From positions 124,001 through 188,000 of the forward strand of contig NZ_LT965929.1 in NCBI RefSeq assembly GCF_900239935.1: DNA of 64,000 nucleotides, read 5' to 3'. The notes under the pieces are model-generated. The model was given only the letters and a program-made list of their open reading frames with translations. It was not told where the DNA came from and searched no databases. This stretch comes from Pseudoalteromonas carrageenovora IAM 12662 (GTDB lineage Bacteria > Pseudomonadota > Gammaproteobacteria > Enterobacterales > Alteromonadaceae). A program made the position numbers and the translations under genes. Shown one piece after another: positions 1 through 9,366 of this stretch (positions are counted from its first letter, which is position 1; each line of letters begins with the position of its first letter).

Positions 1-650
1 TCGATCTTGGTATTATTGTGGGTCTATATAAAAAAATTACTGTGTAAGGCGTTTTGTAGATTTACAAATAATGGGTAATTTACGCAAGCAATCGTAGATA
101 ATGAAAAACACGGTGTTCAATAAGTAGTCAGCTCGTCATTTTTAGAATTGATTTACTTTAAGCTAAATTTTTTATCAATAGTATGAGTTAATAGCCTGGA
201 AATACTTGGGCATTAGTTTCACATTGTTAAATAGGTACAAGCTCTAATTTAGGTTAGTAATTAAAACTATTAATGATAAAGGGTTGGTTTTTAAAATTTT
301 GTACTATTTAACTATCAGTAATAATAGTTGGCTATTTTTTAAATGCAAGTAAACCTTATGTGTATGAAATAATTTGTAATTTAATAATAGCAGTTTGTAT
401 TTTTAGTATTTAACACTGCCCGGCCTTTAAAATAGCGGCTATTTAGGCAATATTTATTGATTTGGTAGTTAAATGTTAGTATTATTTTTAGTCAATAAAT
501 ATTATAAATATAAAACAGTTTATATTGTTTTTTAAAATTATAATTTTAAAAGTTATTGTTAATAATTTTTATTTGGCCTTGTTCAAATAATCACGCAATT
601 TTTTAATTGCTGTACACGGATGTTTTTAAGATGATTCATAGGAAATTTTT
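1..650. other. AT-rich region without a recognisable gene
   Basis: Very AT-rich DNA with stop codons in all frames and no convincing open frame or RNA gene. A short dyad AAATAGC/GCTATTT lies near 430-445, but its one-base centre is too small for a hairpin loop; it could at most be a protein-binding site. The segment probably holds the promoter of the glycosyltransferase that follows. Its composition, like that gene's, is more AT-rich than the rest of the window. Confidence 0.5.
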
Positions 651-1649
651 ATGCACAATATTGGGGTAGTGATACCATTTTATCAAAGAGATAAAGGGAT
701 ACTATTAAAGTCTCTAAAGTCTATACTTGAACAAAAATGCTCAAGTGAAATAAATTATTATGTTGTTATTGTTGATGACTGCTCCCCACTTGCATTGTCT
801 GAAGAATTATCTCAACTACCTACCTTACCTAAAAACGTACACCTTATTAGCCTTTATCATAAAAATAATTCTGGCCCAGCGATCGCTAGGAATACAGCTT
901 TAAGGCATATTCAAGAAAAGCTCAGTAGTGTTGTAGATTACGTTGCGTTTTTGGACTCTGATGATCAATGGGGCGAGAAGCACTCTTCTTTAGCCTTAGA
1001 AGCATTTGATTTAGGTGCTAATTTTTATTTTGGAAATACGGACCGTGATGGTTTTTATGATTCAAATTGGAATACAGATATCCCTGAAATGGAACAAGAC
1101 CTTAGTCGTTTTTCAATAGGTGACTCTCAGTTTATTATTGATTCGTCAGTTGTTATTGAGTCTATGTACAATAAGTACTTATCGCAAACCTCCACTGTTA
1201 TGTATAGATTAAACAAGTTCCCTGATATTTTATTTTGTGACCAATTAAGGTTTGCAGGGGAAGATGAGTTAATGTGGTTGTTACTATGCGCAGGCGCAGA
1301 CAAAGTAGCTTATTACCCTTGTGATGTTACCAAATGCGGTAAAGGGGTTAATATGTTCTTTTCTAATATTAGTTGGGAACTGGTCGGCTCTTGCAATATT
1401 ATGGGAAGTAAAGCATTAGCAACCGCGATGATTTTAGAAAACATAGAGTTAAATTCTAAACAACGAAAAATTTTAAAGAAAACGTTTAACTCTCATTGTT
1501 ATGTTTATTTTAAACTGATGATAAAGCATGCTTTTAAATTTCGTGAAATAGATTTCAAAAACACCATGCTGATAGTGAAATACTTACTAACTAAAGACCT
1601 TTCTAGTTTAAATAAGCACGAATGTGTTGAGGCTAAAATTTATAATTAA
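651..1649 (+). CDS. Family 2 glycosyltransferase
   Basis: A 332-residue protein with an N-terminal GT-A nucleotide-sugar binding domain. The start IGVVIPFYQRDK, the acidic VDDCSP strand end and the metal-binding motif FLDSDDQW around residue 100 are typical of GT2 enzymes. The family moves a sugar from a nucleotide donor onto a glycan or lipid acceptor, usually at the inner membrane face during surface polysaccharide synthesis. The acceptor cannot be read from the sequence. The C-terminal third is lysine- and aromatic-rich without clear membrane segments. The gene stands alone in AT-rich DNA, with no other polysaccharide gene to its right; it may be the edge of a cluster outside the window or an acquired gene. 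Confidence 0.85.
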   Translation: MHNIGVVIPFYQRDKGILLKSLKSILEQKCSSEINYYVVIVDDCSPLALSEELSQLPTLPKNVHLISLYHKNNSGPAIARNTALRHIQEKLSSVVDYVAFLDSDDQWGEKHSSLALEAFDLGANFYFGNTDRDGFYDSNWNTDIPEMEQDLSRFSIGDSQFIIDSSVVIESMYNKYLSQTSTVMYRLNKFPDILFCDQLRFAGEDELMWLLLCAGADKVAYYPCDVTKCGKGVNMFFSNISWELVGSCNIMGSKALATAMILENIELNSKQRKILKKTFNSHCYVYFKLMIKHAFKFREIDFKNTMLIVKYLLTKDLSSLNKHECVEAKIYN

Positions 1650-1929
1650 ACTAAGTGTTCCTCATTTGGTTGCAGTTTATTCTAAATGTTAAAGTTAATA
1701 ATATTTAAATTTTAATATATGTTTTAGTTTATAAATAAATTATAAACGTAATTAAGCTAACTTTAATTTGTTTATATTAAATATTTTTGTTTATAAATAA
1801 AAGTATTTAACTCTAAATAAAGGCGGTAAATAGGCTTTTATTTATAATAAAATTATATCTTTTAAATTTAATATTTACCCTCTAATTAATCCTCTTTTTA
1901 ATTTCTGCTAATTTATACAGGCTTACCAA

Positions 1930-2406
1930 ATGCTTAAATGGATTTTAATATTAGTGCTTAGCGTGTTTGCAACATTAACCCAAGCAGGTACAGCTTACTC
2001 ACAATCTCAATGCGACAGTATTAAAAAGCAACGCGAAGCTATCCGCTCGCAATTTAGAAGTGGTTACAGCACAAAAGAAGGCGAACACTTAACTGCGCGC
2101 GATAAAGCGTTATTTACCTTACTTGCTAATCACTGTAGTAAGCCTAAAAAGAGTAGTGGCGTTTCTTCTATTGCTTCAACTCGAACGTCTAACAGCAATT
2201 GGTTACTTAACCAAAATGTATCTAATATGTCTTTACACAGCGATAGCTATAAAGATGCAGCTAAACTAGATGCTTGGTCTAAATTTTATAAACTGCCTAA
2301 ACGTTGTCGTAAAAAAGGGATGGAGTCGGCCGATTTTGTGTGGTGTAGCGAATACAGAGGTAAACAAAAAGATTTATTTGAAGCGCAGTGGCAAGGGCGC
2401 CCATAA
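1930..2406 (+). CDS. Exported protein of unknown function
   Basis: A 158-residue protein with a clear signal peptide: a hydrophobic run at residues 3-16 and likely cleavage after TQAGTAYS. The mature part is basic and carries several cysteines, including one early (SQCDSIKKQ) and a pair near the C-terminus (RCRKKGM and VWCSEY), suggesting periplasmic disulfides. No family was recognised. The stop codon is followed after two bases by the start of the metallopeptidase-like gene, so the two are almost certainly co-transcribed and may act together in the envelope. Confidence 0.6.
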   Translation: MLKWILILVLSVFATLTQAGTAYSQSQCDSIKKQREAIRSQFRSGYSTKEGEHLTARDKALFTLLANHCSKPKKSSGVSSIASTRTSNSNWLLNQNVSNMSLHSDSYKDAAKLDAWSKFYKLPKRCRKKGMESADFVWCSEYRGKQKDLFEAQWQGRP

Positions 2407-2408
2407 CG

Positions 2409-3542
2409 ATGTTTAACACAAAGTTACGCATAGTATTTATGTTTATTGTGTTGCTTATAGCATCGGCACTTATTGCTAATCATTTTACGGGGCGGGTGTT
2501 TAATTATCACGACCCTGTGGGTGAGGTTAAACGAATTTATAACGGTTTAACGCAAACGATTGTTACTAAACCACAAGTTATAAAACGTTTAGATAATCAA
2601 AGCACTGTAACTTTACAAAATACGCCAGTAGCTATGGATAATCATTCGCCACAAGGCGATATTACGCGCTGCGTGGATGTATCGTTAGGAAAAGTTAAAT
2701 ACAAACAAAATGGCGATATATTTACCTGGACCGACACTGACGGCGTACAGCACTTTAGTGATAAAAAACCTGACTTTGCAGTAGCCACTTATAACACTGG
2801 TTTTATTGAGCCATTAGATTATTTTGATCTCACATTGAATACGCCTAATTTACCCTCGTCGTTTAACCAGGCATTACACATCAAACTTAATACGGTGTTT
2901 AAAGTATATGGCCAGATTATTGGTGTGCACGCGCTTAAAAAGGTAAAACTCAATTTAACTGTATTACCTACGCGCCGTGCTTACGAAGCGGCAATAAAGC
3001 AACGAGGCGCTAACCCTAGCAATACAGCAGGTATGTACTTTCATGCAAGTAATTCTGCCTTTATTAATTATGATAATGAACATGCTGCAATGCGAACTGC
3101 AATACATGAGGCTGTGCATGCTATTAATAAAGCGGTATTAGGTTATACGCCTAGGTGGCTTAATGAAGGATTAGCTGAATACTTTGAACTAACAAAAAAC
3201 CATATGCAAACAGGTATTGTTGAACCTAATAGTTCATGGGTAAAAAATAGCAAAATTACAAAAAGTGTATTCACATTTAACTCGCTAATTACTTTGGATA
3301 AATCTTGGAGTAAAAGTGATACTAGCAAGTTATATGCAAGCAGTTGGGCTGCTATTTATTTTTTGATGGACTCGCATTCAGGCAAAGTTTTACTTAAAAA
3401 CATAATGCTTGCTGAGCAAGAGTTACCTTGTAATAAGCTATCTAAAAAACAATTGAGTACTTCGCTGAATGAGCAGTATCCTGATATTGATAGTCAATAT
3501 TCAAAGTGGTTAAAAACCTCTTTTAAAACACATAACTTTTAG
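2409..3542 (+). CDS. Membrane-anchored gluzincin-like peptidase with DUF4124 domain
   Basis: The start is placed at ATG 2409, giving MFNTKLRIVF, two bases after the upstream stop; an earlier in-frame start at 2388 would overlap that gene. The 377-residue protein has an N-terminal membrane anchor (residues ~7-24), then a DUF4124-like stretch (residues ~95-120, FTWTDTDGVQHFSDKKP). A peptidase domain follows with the zinc motif HEAVH near residue 235 and the downstream glutamate motif LNEGLAEYFE, as in DUF1570/peptidase MA-type gluzincins. Histidines and both glutamates are intact, so an active periplasmic metallopeptidase is expected. The substrate is unknown. It shares a transcript with the preceding exported protein. 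Confidence 0.75.
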   Translation: MFNTKLRIVFMFIVLLIASALIANHFTGRVFNYHDPVGEVKRIYNGLTQTIVTKPQVIKRLDNQSTVTLQNTPVAMDNHSPQGDITRCVDVSLGKVKYKQNGDIFTWTDTDGVQHFSDKKPDFAVATYNTGFIEPLDYFDLTLNTPNLPSSFNQALHIKLNTVFKVYGQIIGVHALKKVKLNLTVLPTRRAYEAAIKQRGANPSNTAGMYFHASNSAFINYDNEHAAMRTAIHEAVHAINKAVLGYTPRWLNEGLAEYFELTKNHMQTGIVEPNSSWVKNSKITKSVFTFNSLITLDKSWSKSDTSKLYASSWAAIYFLMDSHSGKVLLKNIMLAEQELPCNKLSKKQLSTSLNEQYPDIDSQYSKWLKTSFKTHNF

Positions 3543-3679
3543 CGTGAATGGCAATTTAAAAGCTTCGCTTTTCGCGCGAGTAGGTTTTACGCCTAAGATG
3601 GTTGTAGCAAGCTCAGGTATTTAATTACAGACCTCGAGCTTGCTCTCGTTAAAACCCCGAGAATATTTGTAAGCGCAGC

Positions 3680-3710
3680 AAACCAAAGAGTAAGTACTAC
3701 TCTTTGGTTT
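3680..3710. terminator. Hairpin at the convergent gene ends
   Basis: A perfect 13-bp stem (AAACCAAAGAGTA at 3680-3692 with its complement at 3698-3710) around a 5-base loop. The TAG stop of the minus-strand gene (3699-3697) sits at the apex, so the terminator overlaps the end of the coding sequence. T-rich sequence follows on the plus strand, so it may also stop transcription of the peptidase gene. Confidence 0.65.
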
Positions 3711-5445
3711 TCATATTTTTAGCGCGTTCTTCTGCGTCTATAAGTGCTTGTGATTTAGGGGTACGTTTTTTCTCTTCTATTTTGGGCTTTTCTGCAGAGT
3801 TTGGATCCCAGCTTTCATCAAGTGATAGGTTTGCAAATGGATTGCTGCTATCTGCCTTTTTAGGCTCTGGTGCTGGCTCTGGTTTTGAAGGAGCTTGCTC
3901 TTGCTCATCAATTGGTGTCGCAATGTTTTCAGGTTTATTTTCAGGTACAGGTTCAACTTTAACTTCTGCTTTTTTAGGTGCTGGCTTTTTACCTGGAAGT
4001 GGTGCGCTTGGGTCAAATGTACGTACTTCTGGCTCTTTAAAGTCGTGCTCGGTGGCGAATGATGTAACCTCATTGTTTGCTGTTTCATTGGGTGTATGTA
4101 AGTCAGCAACAGGCTCGCTGGGCGTTATTGGCTCAGGTGTGTTTTGTGTTTGCTCTACTGTATTGCGCTCAGTTTCTGTGTGGGTAGGCTCTGTAATTTG
4201 AGCGCCGTGATTACGCTTTCTTTTTACTGGTTTTGCATCAGGATCAAATTCACGTACTTGTGGTTCGCTAAATTCATCGGCGCTTTTTATGCGCTCTAAC
4301 GTGGTTTTGGCTGCGGCTTCAAACTCGGCGGTATTAGGCTCGGTTTTTTGTTTAGCATCGCTAAAAGTAGCGCTAGGTTCATCAGTTGGCTGAGCGCTTT
4401 GAGGCGCGATAGCAACGGGTTGTTCAGTGGTATTAATTGCTTCATTGCTGATTAGTTGCTCATTTGGCTGCTGAGCCACTTCCTGAGTTTCGCTTTTTGT
4501 ATTTGGTAAATTAGCCTGCTCAGCTTTTACTTCTACAGGTATTGGTTTATTTAGCTCTGTGCTTTGAGTTGAAGGTGCTTTATGTTGTTTTTTAATAGGC
4601 GCAGCTGCAGTCGTACTTTCGGTATTTACTTGCTCAGCGGTAGGCTCTGGTTGTTTAGTCTTTTTAGCTGCGCTTTGCTCATTTTTAGCATTTTTAACTA
4701 AAGCGTCTGCGCCCATAACTGGCTCGGTTTTTTGTTGCTTAGCGCGGCGTATACGCACTAATACCATTGCGCCAATTAGCACCACAATAACAATAATTAA
4801 GGTCGGTAATAACAGCGAGCTTGAGTTTTGGTTTGCCGGTAGTGGTGTAACTATTGGTGCTGGTTTGCTTAGTACTTTTATAGGCGCCGTGTTTTCAGGT
4901 GCTGTGTTTACCGGCTCTACTTTTGGTTGTTTAACTGGCGGTACGGCTGGGGGGTGGCTTTCATCTGTATTGTTATTAATTGTGTTTTGCGCTGCGCTTT
5001 GCTCATTTTCGGTTTGTGTTTGTGGCTGATCATTAGCTGTATTTACATCAATGGTTATTACATCGTTTGTGTTTAGCTGCTCATTTATTTGCTGCTTTTG
5101 CTCGTCTGTTAAATTAAGTGTTTCTTCGTTTATGTTATTAGCAGGTGCGACAATGGGCTCAACAACAGGTGCGGGCTCTACAATTAGAGGCTGAGGCTGA
5201 GTAACTATAGGTGTTGGCTCTGGCTCACTTATTTGCGGCTTAGGCTGGGTTTGAACTTGTTTTGGCTTATTACAATTATTTTTGTAGTCGCGCGCGGCTT
5301 TTCGGTATTGTCGGCTGGCTTTATTATTGCTGTTTTGCTGCATTTCTTGTTTTATTAAAATGCACATGGCTTCGTTGTAAGCAGCGCTTTGTGCGCTATA
5401 AAAAAGGGCAAAACACAGAGTAAGTCTAACTAATTTTATGATCAT
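3697..5445 (-). CDS. Pro/Glu/Gln-rich single-span membrane protein of unknown function
   Basis: A 582-residue low-complexity protein. A signal peptide (residues 1-21) is followed by a short Cys-containing segment (YNEAMCILIKQEM to NNCNK). A long Pro/Gln/Glu-rich linker leads to a transmembrane helix at about residues 210-231 (LLLPTLIIVIVVLIGAMVLV), then RIRRAKQQ. The large C-terminal part is acidic and probably disordered. Two related motifs occur there, EPQVREFDPDAKP (~residue 395) and EPEVRTFDPSAPLPGKK (~residue 472). If the signal peptide is cleaved, this part is cytoplasmic. The design resembles envelope-spanning scaffold proteins such as FimV or TonB-like linkers, but no family was recognised. 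Confidence 0.6.
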   Translation of the reverse strand: MIIKLVRLTLCFALFYSAQSAAYNEAMCILIKQEMQQNSNNKASRQYRKAARDYKNNCNKPKQVQTQPKPQISEPEPTPIVTQPQPLIVEPAPVVEPIVAPANNINEETLNLTDEQKQQINEQLNTNDVITIDVNTANDQPQTQTENEQSAAQNTINNNTDESHPPAVPPVKQPKVEPVNTAPENTAPIKVLSKPAPIVTPLPANQNSSSLLLPTLIIVIVVLIGAMVLVRIRRAKQQKTEPVMGADALVKNAKNEQSAAKKTKQPEPTAEQVNTESTTAAAPIKKQHKAPSTQSTELNKPIPVEVKAEQANLPNTKSETQEVAQQPNEQLISNEAINTTEQPVAIAPQSAQPTDEPSATFSDAKQKTEPNTAEFEAAAKTTLERIKSADEFSEPQVREFDPDAKPVKRKRNHGAQITEPTHTETERNTVEQTQNTPEPITPSEPVADLHTPNETANNEVTSFATEHDFKEPEVRTFDPSAPLPGKKPAPKKAEVKVEPVPENKPENIATPIDEQEQAPSKPEPAPEPKKADSSNPFANLSLDESWDPNSAEKPKIEEKKRTPKSQALIDAEERAKNMKTKE

Positions 5446-5518
5446 AAAGTAACAGCGCTTAAATATTAATAGTTTGATTTTAAGCGCAAAATTAAAAATT
5501 ATCTAGGGGGCGCGCGAC

Positions 5519-6985
5519 TTAGTCGATCACCATCAGGCTGCGGTATTCATCATATGCAAATTGATCGGTCATGCCGCTTATGTAATCTTGAATTAACCTA
5601 CAGCGATAATAAAACTCGTACGCTGCAAAGTGGTCAGGCTCTTCTTGCATGGCATCTATTGCATGTTGGTAACTGTTTAGGTGTTTTTTAGAGAGCTTTT
5701 TAACTAAACGCGACTCTATTAATAAGCGTGAGTCGCCATTAAGTGCTCGCCTAAAATCGTCGCTGGTTAATTGCAGCAAAGGTTTATAACAATCAAGCAG
5801 GCCGTTAATTATTCTATAGCCTTGTAGCTCTAGTTTTTCTACCTCTTTATTAGAAAAAACATGCTCAAGCGCTACTTTTTTAAGCGTTTTAGTTACGGCG
5901 TGTAAATGGCTTCTGTCTTCTAAAAGGGCTTGGTTAAAGTCGCCATGGTAAATAGGCTCTATGTGCTTAATAAAGCGTTTTGCCGCATGATTCACCAGCG
6001 GGTGGAGCAGTGCTACGCGCAGGTATATAAAAAATTCGCTATTAAAGTTATATGGCTGAGCCTGTGCACGATCGAGAGCGTAATCTACCGCTTTATCTAC
6101 AAAAGACAGATGCTCAGCATCGTCTATGGTTAGGTTTATAAGCGCTTTTTTATATTGGCTTTTAAGTGCTTGGCACAACAGCTCGGTGCTTATTATGTCT
6201 TTTTCTACTGCGTCTTCTATGTCGGCTAGGCAATACGAAATATCGTCGGCGGCTTCCATTATGTAACTTGCGGGGTGGCGGCAATACGGCTCAATGGTTA
6301 GCTCGTTTTGAAGCGCTTCTACAAACGCTTTTTCGCTGTAGTAGTAACCTACTTTTTTCATTAAGTAGTTTTTGTTTTGCGGTATGTCTTTTACATCAAG
6401 CCCTGCTGGGCGAGTGTATTTTAAAATCCCCGCACTTTGACTATAGGTTAAATTAAGTGTTTGCAGCGAATGAATAATGCGTATGCCTTGTGCGTTACCT
6501 TCAAAATTACAAATATCGAGCGCGAGGTGTTTAAAAATAACGCCTATGCCGGTGTTTGGCTCTTTGCAGCGCTTTGGTGTAACACTTGCTAAATTATTAT
6601 TAAACCAGTGGTTTATTGCAGCTTCGCCAAAATGTCCAAACGGTGGGTTGCCTATATCGTGCATTAGGCAGGCCATTTCTACTAAGCTTTCGAGCGGGCG
6701 TTCTAGCCCTTTTAAGCCAAACTCGGTTTGTTGCTCAAAGCTTAAATTAGCAAAAATGCGCTGTACTATAAAACGGCCCACTTGTTGAACTTCGAGTGAG
6801 TGAGTTAACCGCGAGCGCACTGCTGCGTTTCGCTCTAGCGGAAAAACCTGGGTTTTTTGCTGCAGGCGACGAATAGCTGCACTGTTAATTATGCGACCGC
6901 GATCGCTTTCCATCGCCATTTGTAAATTTGCAGTCGTGCGATACATGCGCGCGGGGGTTATTTTTTTACTAAAGTCGATAGTCAT
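5519..6985 (-). CDS. dgt: Deoxyguanosinetriphosphate triphosphohydrolase-like protein
   Basis: A 488-residue HD-superfamily phosphohydrolase. The enzyme cleaves dGTP to deoxyguanosine and triphosphate in the cytoplasm, acting on dNTP pools. The N-terminus has the family arginine/glutamine cluster (IRRLQQKTQVFPLERNAAVR, residues ~38-57). The metal-binding HD is in LMHDIGNPPFGHFGE (~residues 110-124), and a later ADDISYCLADIEDA helix supplies further ligands. Length is close to the E. coli enzyme of about 505 residues. It is read as a single gene and diverges from the phosphodiesterase gene at 7177. Confidence 0.88.
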   Translation of the reverse strand: MTIDFSKKITPARMYRTTANLQMAMESDRGRIINSAAIRRLQQKTQVFPLERNAAVRSRLTHSLEVQQVGRFIVQRIFANLSFEQQTEFGLKGLERPLESLVEMACLMHDIGNPPFGHFGEAAINHWFNNNLASVTPKRCKEPNTGIGVIFKHLALDICNFEGNAQGIRIIHSLQTLNLTYSQSAGILKYTRPAGLDVKDIPQNKNYLMKKVGYYYSEKAFVEALQNELTIEPYCRHPASYIMEAADDISYCLADIEDAVEKDIISTELLCQALKSQYKKALINLTIDDAEHLSFVDKAVDYALDRAQAQPYNFNSEFFIYLRVALLHPLVNHAAKRFIKHIEPIYHGDFNQALLEDRSHLHAVTKTLKKVALEHVFSNKEVEKLELQGYRIINGLLDCYKPLLQLTSDDFRRALNGDSRLLIESRLVKKLSKKHLNSYQHAIDAMQEEPDHFAAYEFYYRCRLIQDYISGMTDQFAYDEYRSLMVID

Positions 6986-7176
6986 CGGAGTCCTTGCTTA
7001 GTGGTGACGACTGGCAAAGTAAATGCGCGTTGTCATTCGTTTTTAATACTTACTTGTTAATATATACATCTAGACGAGTTAGGTACAGGTGCTTGTATCA
7101 TTTAAGGCCCGGCAATTGTATTATAAAGCTATATTTTTCAGTATTTAACGCATTTTAATGTAGGCGAGTATTTGTA

Positions 7177-8400
7177 ATGAAGTATGTATTTTTAAAGGCA
7201 ATGATGTTGGCTCTTTTAATGTTAACCAGCCAAGCGGCATATGCGGCAAAAGAGCAAACAGTGGTGCTGGTATCAATAGATGGCCTACGTTGGGATTACA
7301 TAGAAAAACACGGCGCGCCTAATTTAAAAGCAATGGGGGATCGCGGTGTAAGGGCTCAAAAGCTTATTCCGGTTTACCCAACTAAAACGTTTCCTAATCA
7401 TATTTCTATAATTACGGGTTTACTGCCTGTAAACCATGGCATTGTAGATAATAACTTTTGTGATAAAGCCCGTAAAAACGAGTGTTACAGTATGGGTAAA
7501 GGCATGGGCGATAGCACGTGGGTAAGCGGTATTCCACTTTGGAATTTAGCAAAAATGCAGGGGCTAAAATCGGCTACTTATTTTTGGCCAGAGTCGGATG
7601 CGCGCTTTAATGGCATGACGCCCGACTATTACTTTCACTACTCTAAATACAGTGAGTACCAAGGCCGTGTAGATCAAATTATACAGTGGTTAAGCTTACC
7701 TAAAGCACAGCGTCCACGCTTTGTAGCGAGTTATTTTTCGTTAGTAGATAGCATGGGGCATGAGTTTGGGCCAGACGCACCGCAAACTCGCGATGCGGTA
7801 AAGCAATTAGACGATTTAATGGGCCAATTACAAACCCGATTAAGCAAGTTAGAGCAAGACGTTAACTTAGTTATTGTATCCGATCACGGTATGGCGCATG
7901 TAGACCCTGAGCAAAGTATTGATATTTCAACACTGCCACAAGACGATAACTTTTTAGTTAAAAACACAGGCCCTCGTTTATTAATTTATACGCAGCCAGA
8001 TGCTAAAAGTGCAGATATTGAAGGCTACAAAGCACGTTTAAAAAAGGCTGCTAATGGGCGTTATACAGTGTTAAATGACGAGCAGTTAGCTGGGTATCAT
8101 TATAATAAGGGCACTCGGGTGGGCGATATTGTAGTGCAAACTACAGCGCCGGCGGTATTTACCAATTCAGATAAAGCAATGTATTTAGGTACTCATGGCT
8201 ATGCCTATACTGATGACATGGCGGCATCACTTGTAGCGGTTGGCCCAGCCTTTAAGCAAGGTGTAAAGCTTGAAAAAGTAAGTAACCTTGATATTTACCC
8301 GGTACTTGCAAAAGTAATGGGGCTTAAGCTTTTAGATAAAGTAGATGGTGACGGTAAAACGTTAATGCCTGCTGTAAAACAAAAAATAGTAGTGCATTAA
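7177..8400 (+). CDS. Periplasmic nucleotide pyrophosphatase/phosphodiesterase, alkaline phosphatase superfamily
   Basis: A 407-residue protein with a signal peptide ending near AAYA-AKEQ (residue 23). The catalytic domain starts with VSIDGLRWDY, supplying the first metal-binding aspartate. The nucleophile motif TKTFPNH follows around residue 68. Further metal ligands are in DSMGHEFGPD and IVSDHGMA, and a final histidine in YLGTHGY. This set and order match the NPP branch of the alkaline phosphatase fold, which hydrolyses nucleotide phosphodiester or pyrophosphate bonds in the periplasm to scavenge phosphate and nucleosides. The exact substrate cannot be told. Monocistronic by spacing. Confidence 0.88.
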   Translation: MKYVFLKAMMLALLMLTSQAAYAAKEQTVVLVSIDGLRWDYIEKHGAPNLKAMGDRGVRAQKLIPVYPTKTFPNHISIITGLLPVNHGIVDNNFCDKARKNECYSMGKGMGDSTWVSGIPLWNLAKMQGLKSATYFWPESDARFNGMTPDYYFHYSKYSEYQGRVDQIIQWLSLPKAQRPRFVASYFSLVDSMGHEFGPDAPQTRDAVKQLDDLMGQLQTRLSKLEQDVNLVIVSDHGMAHVDPEQSIDISTLPQDDNFLVKNTGPRLLIYTQPDAKSADIEGYKARLKKAANGRYTVLNDEQLAGYHYNKGTRVGDIVVQTTAPAVFTNSDKAMYLGTHGYAYTDDMAASLVAVGPAFKQGVKLEKVSNLDIYPVLAKVMGLKLLDKVDGDGKTLMPAVKQKIVVH

Positions 8401-8521
8401 TTAGCTGCACACTTTTAGGCTTTTAGTTACTACTTTTTAGTTATTACTATGGTGTAAGTGTACCTATTACCAAATATTGTAAATGTGGACGCAACATTAA
8501 ATTTTGTTAATGATTTAAAAT

Positions 8522-8543
8522 AAAAAAGAGCGCAAATGCGCCC
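8522..8543 (-). terminator. Rho-independent terminator of the metalloprotease operon
   Basis: On the minus strand a 7-bp GC-rich stem (GGGCGCA with TGCGCTC, one G-U pair) is followed directly by six U residues. It lies about 50 bases downstream of the protease stop codon. Confidence 0.7.
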
Positions 8544-8593
8544 TAAAGGGAATAACAAACTAAGCAGGCTATATACAGCCTGCTTTAAATCAC

Positions 8594-9337
8594 TTACTTA
8601 AAGTTAGCAATACTTGTTTTTGTATCGGTAACAGTACGAATTGCATATGCTTGGTTAGTTACACCAAACGCTAAACCGTTTACTGTCCAATTAGGGTTAG
8701 AGAAGTAATCGTATTGTGTTGCGCTACCGTAAACGTGCGGGTAAGCCATTATACTTGCAAATTCGTTTTGAACGCCGTGGCCCATACCATCAACATACAC
8801 GCCACCCGATGTATCGCCTTGCTTACGTGAATGCGCTAAACCTTGGTTATGACCAAGTTCATGTACAAACGTAGTTGCGCCACAATCAATAGCAGTAATA
8901 GAGTACATACGATCGCTCATTGAGCTGTATAAATTACCGTTAGTGCCTTGGCCAACCCAGGCTAAGCCGCACGAAATTAAACCGTTACCAGCACTTTGGC
9001 CTGTACCTAGTACAGCAATCATGTCGGCTTTCCAATCTGTGCGTAAACCATCAACGTAACTGCTGTCGGTAACAGCGTCGAGCCACTCCTCAGACGGTGT
9101 TACTGCGTAATCGCCTAGGTTTTGTGTGCCTGCTAAGTTAAGTGTAATGTCTACACCATTTTGGCTATAAACTTGGTTGCTAAAAGCAATTAGCTGGTTA
9201 ATTTTTGTTGTAATGTTACTTGTAGCAGCCGCCGATTGATCAGTATATAAAATACCAATATTAATCGTTTCTGCTTGAGCAACACTTGCTGCACATAACG
9301 ATGCTGCTATTACGCTTGTTGAGATTACTTTTTTCAT
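8594..9337 (-). CDS. Secreted reprolysin-like metzincin protease
   Basis: A 247-residue protein with a signal peptide (cleavage after SVAQA, residue ~22). The full metzincin zinc site HELGHNQGLAH is present around residue 160, with all three histidines, the catalytic glutamate and the glycine turn. A Met-turn (SIMAYPH) follows about 35 residues later. Two cysteine-containing stretches (GLISCGLAW, TAIDCGATT) could form a disulfide. The family cleaves extracellular proteins. There is no propeptide between the signal and catalytic domain; a separate upstream gene seems to supply it. Co-transcribed with that gene, 29 bases apart. Confidence 0.85.
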   Translation of the reverse strand: MKKVISTSVIAASLCAASVAQAETINIGILYTDQSAAATSNITTKINQLIAFSNQVYSQNGVDITLNLAGTQNLGDYAVTPSEEWLDAVTDSSYVDGLRTDWKADMIAVLGTGQSAGNGLISCGLAWVGQGTNGNLYSSMSDRMYSITAIDCGATTFVHELGHNQGLAHSRKQGDTSGGVYVDGMGHGVQNEFASIMAYPHVYGSATQYDYFSNPNWTVNGLAFGVTNQAYAIRTVTDTKTSIANFK

Positions 9338-9366
9338 TGTTGTATTTCCTTACTTTTGTAGTGGTT

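Noticed and set aside
420..450. AAATAGC-G-GCTATTT dyad as a terminator
   Set aside because: The one-base centre cannot form a hairpin loop and no U run follows.
3704..4201. Long plus-strand open frame opposite the Pro/Glu-rich gene
   Set aside because: It is the reverse of a low-complexity gene whose codon bias keeps stops out; the minus-strand protein has a signal peptide and a membrane span.
6477..6788. Plus-strand frames opposite dgt
   Set aside because: They lie inside the conserved HD region of dGTPase and show no protein-like pattern.
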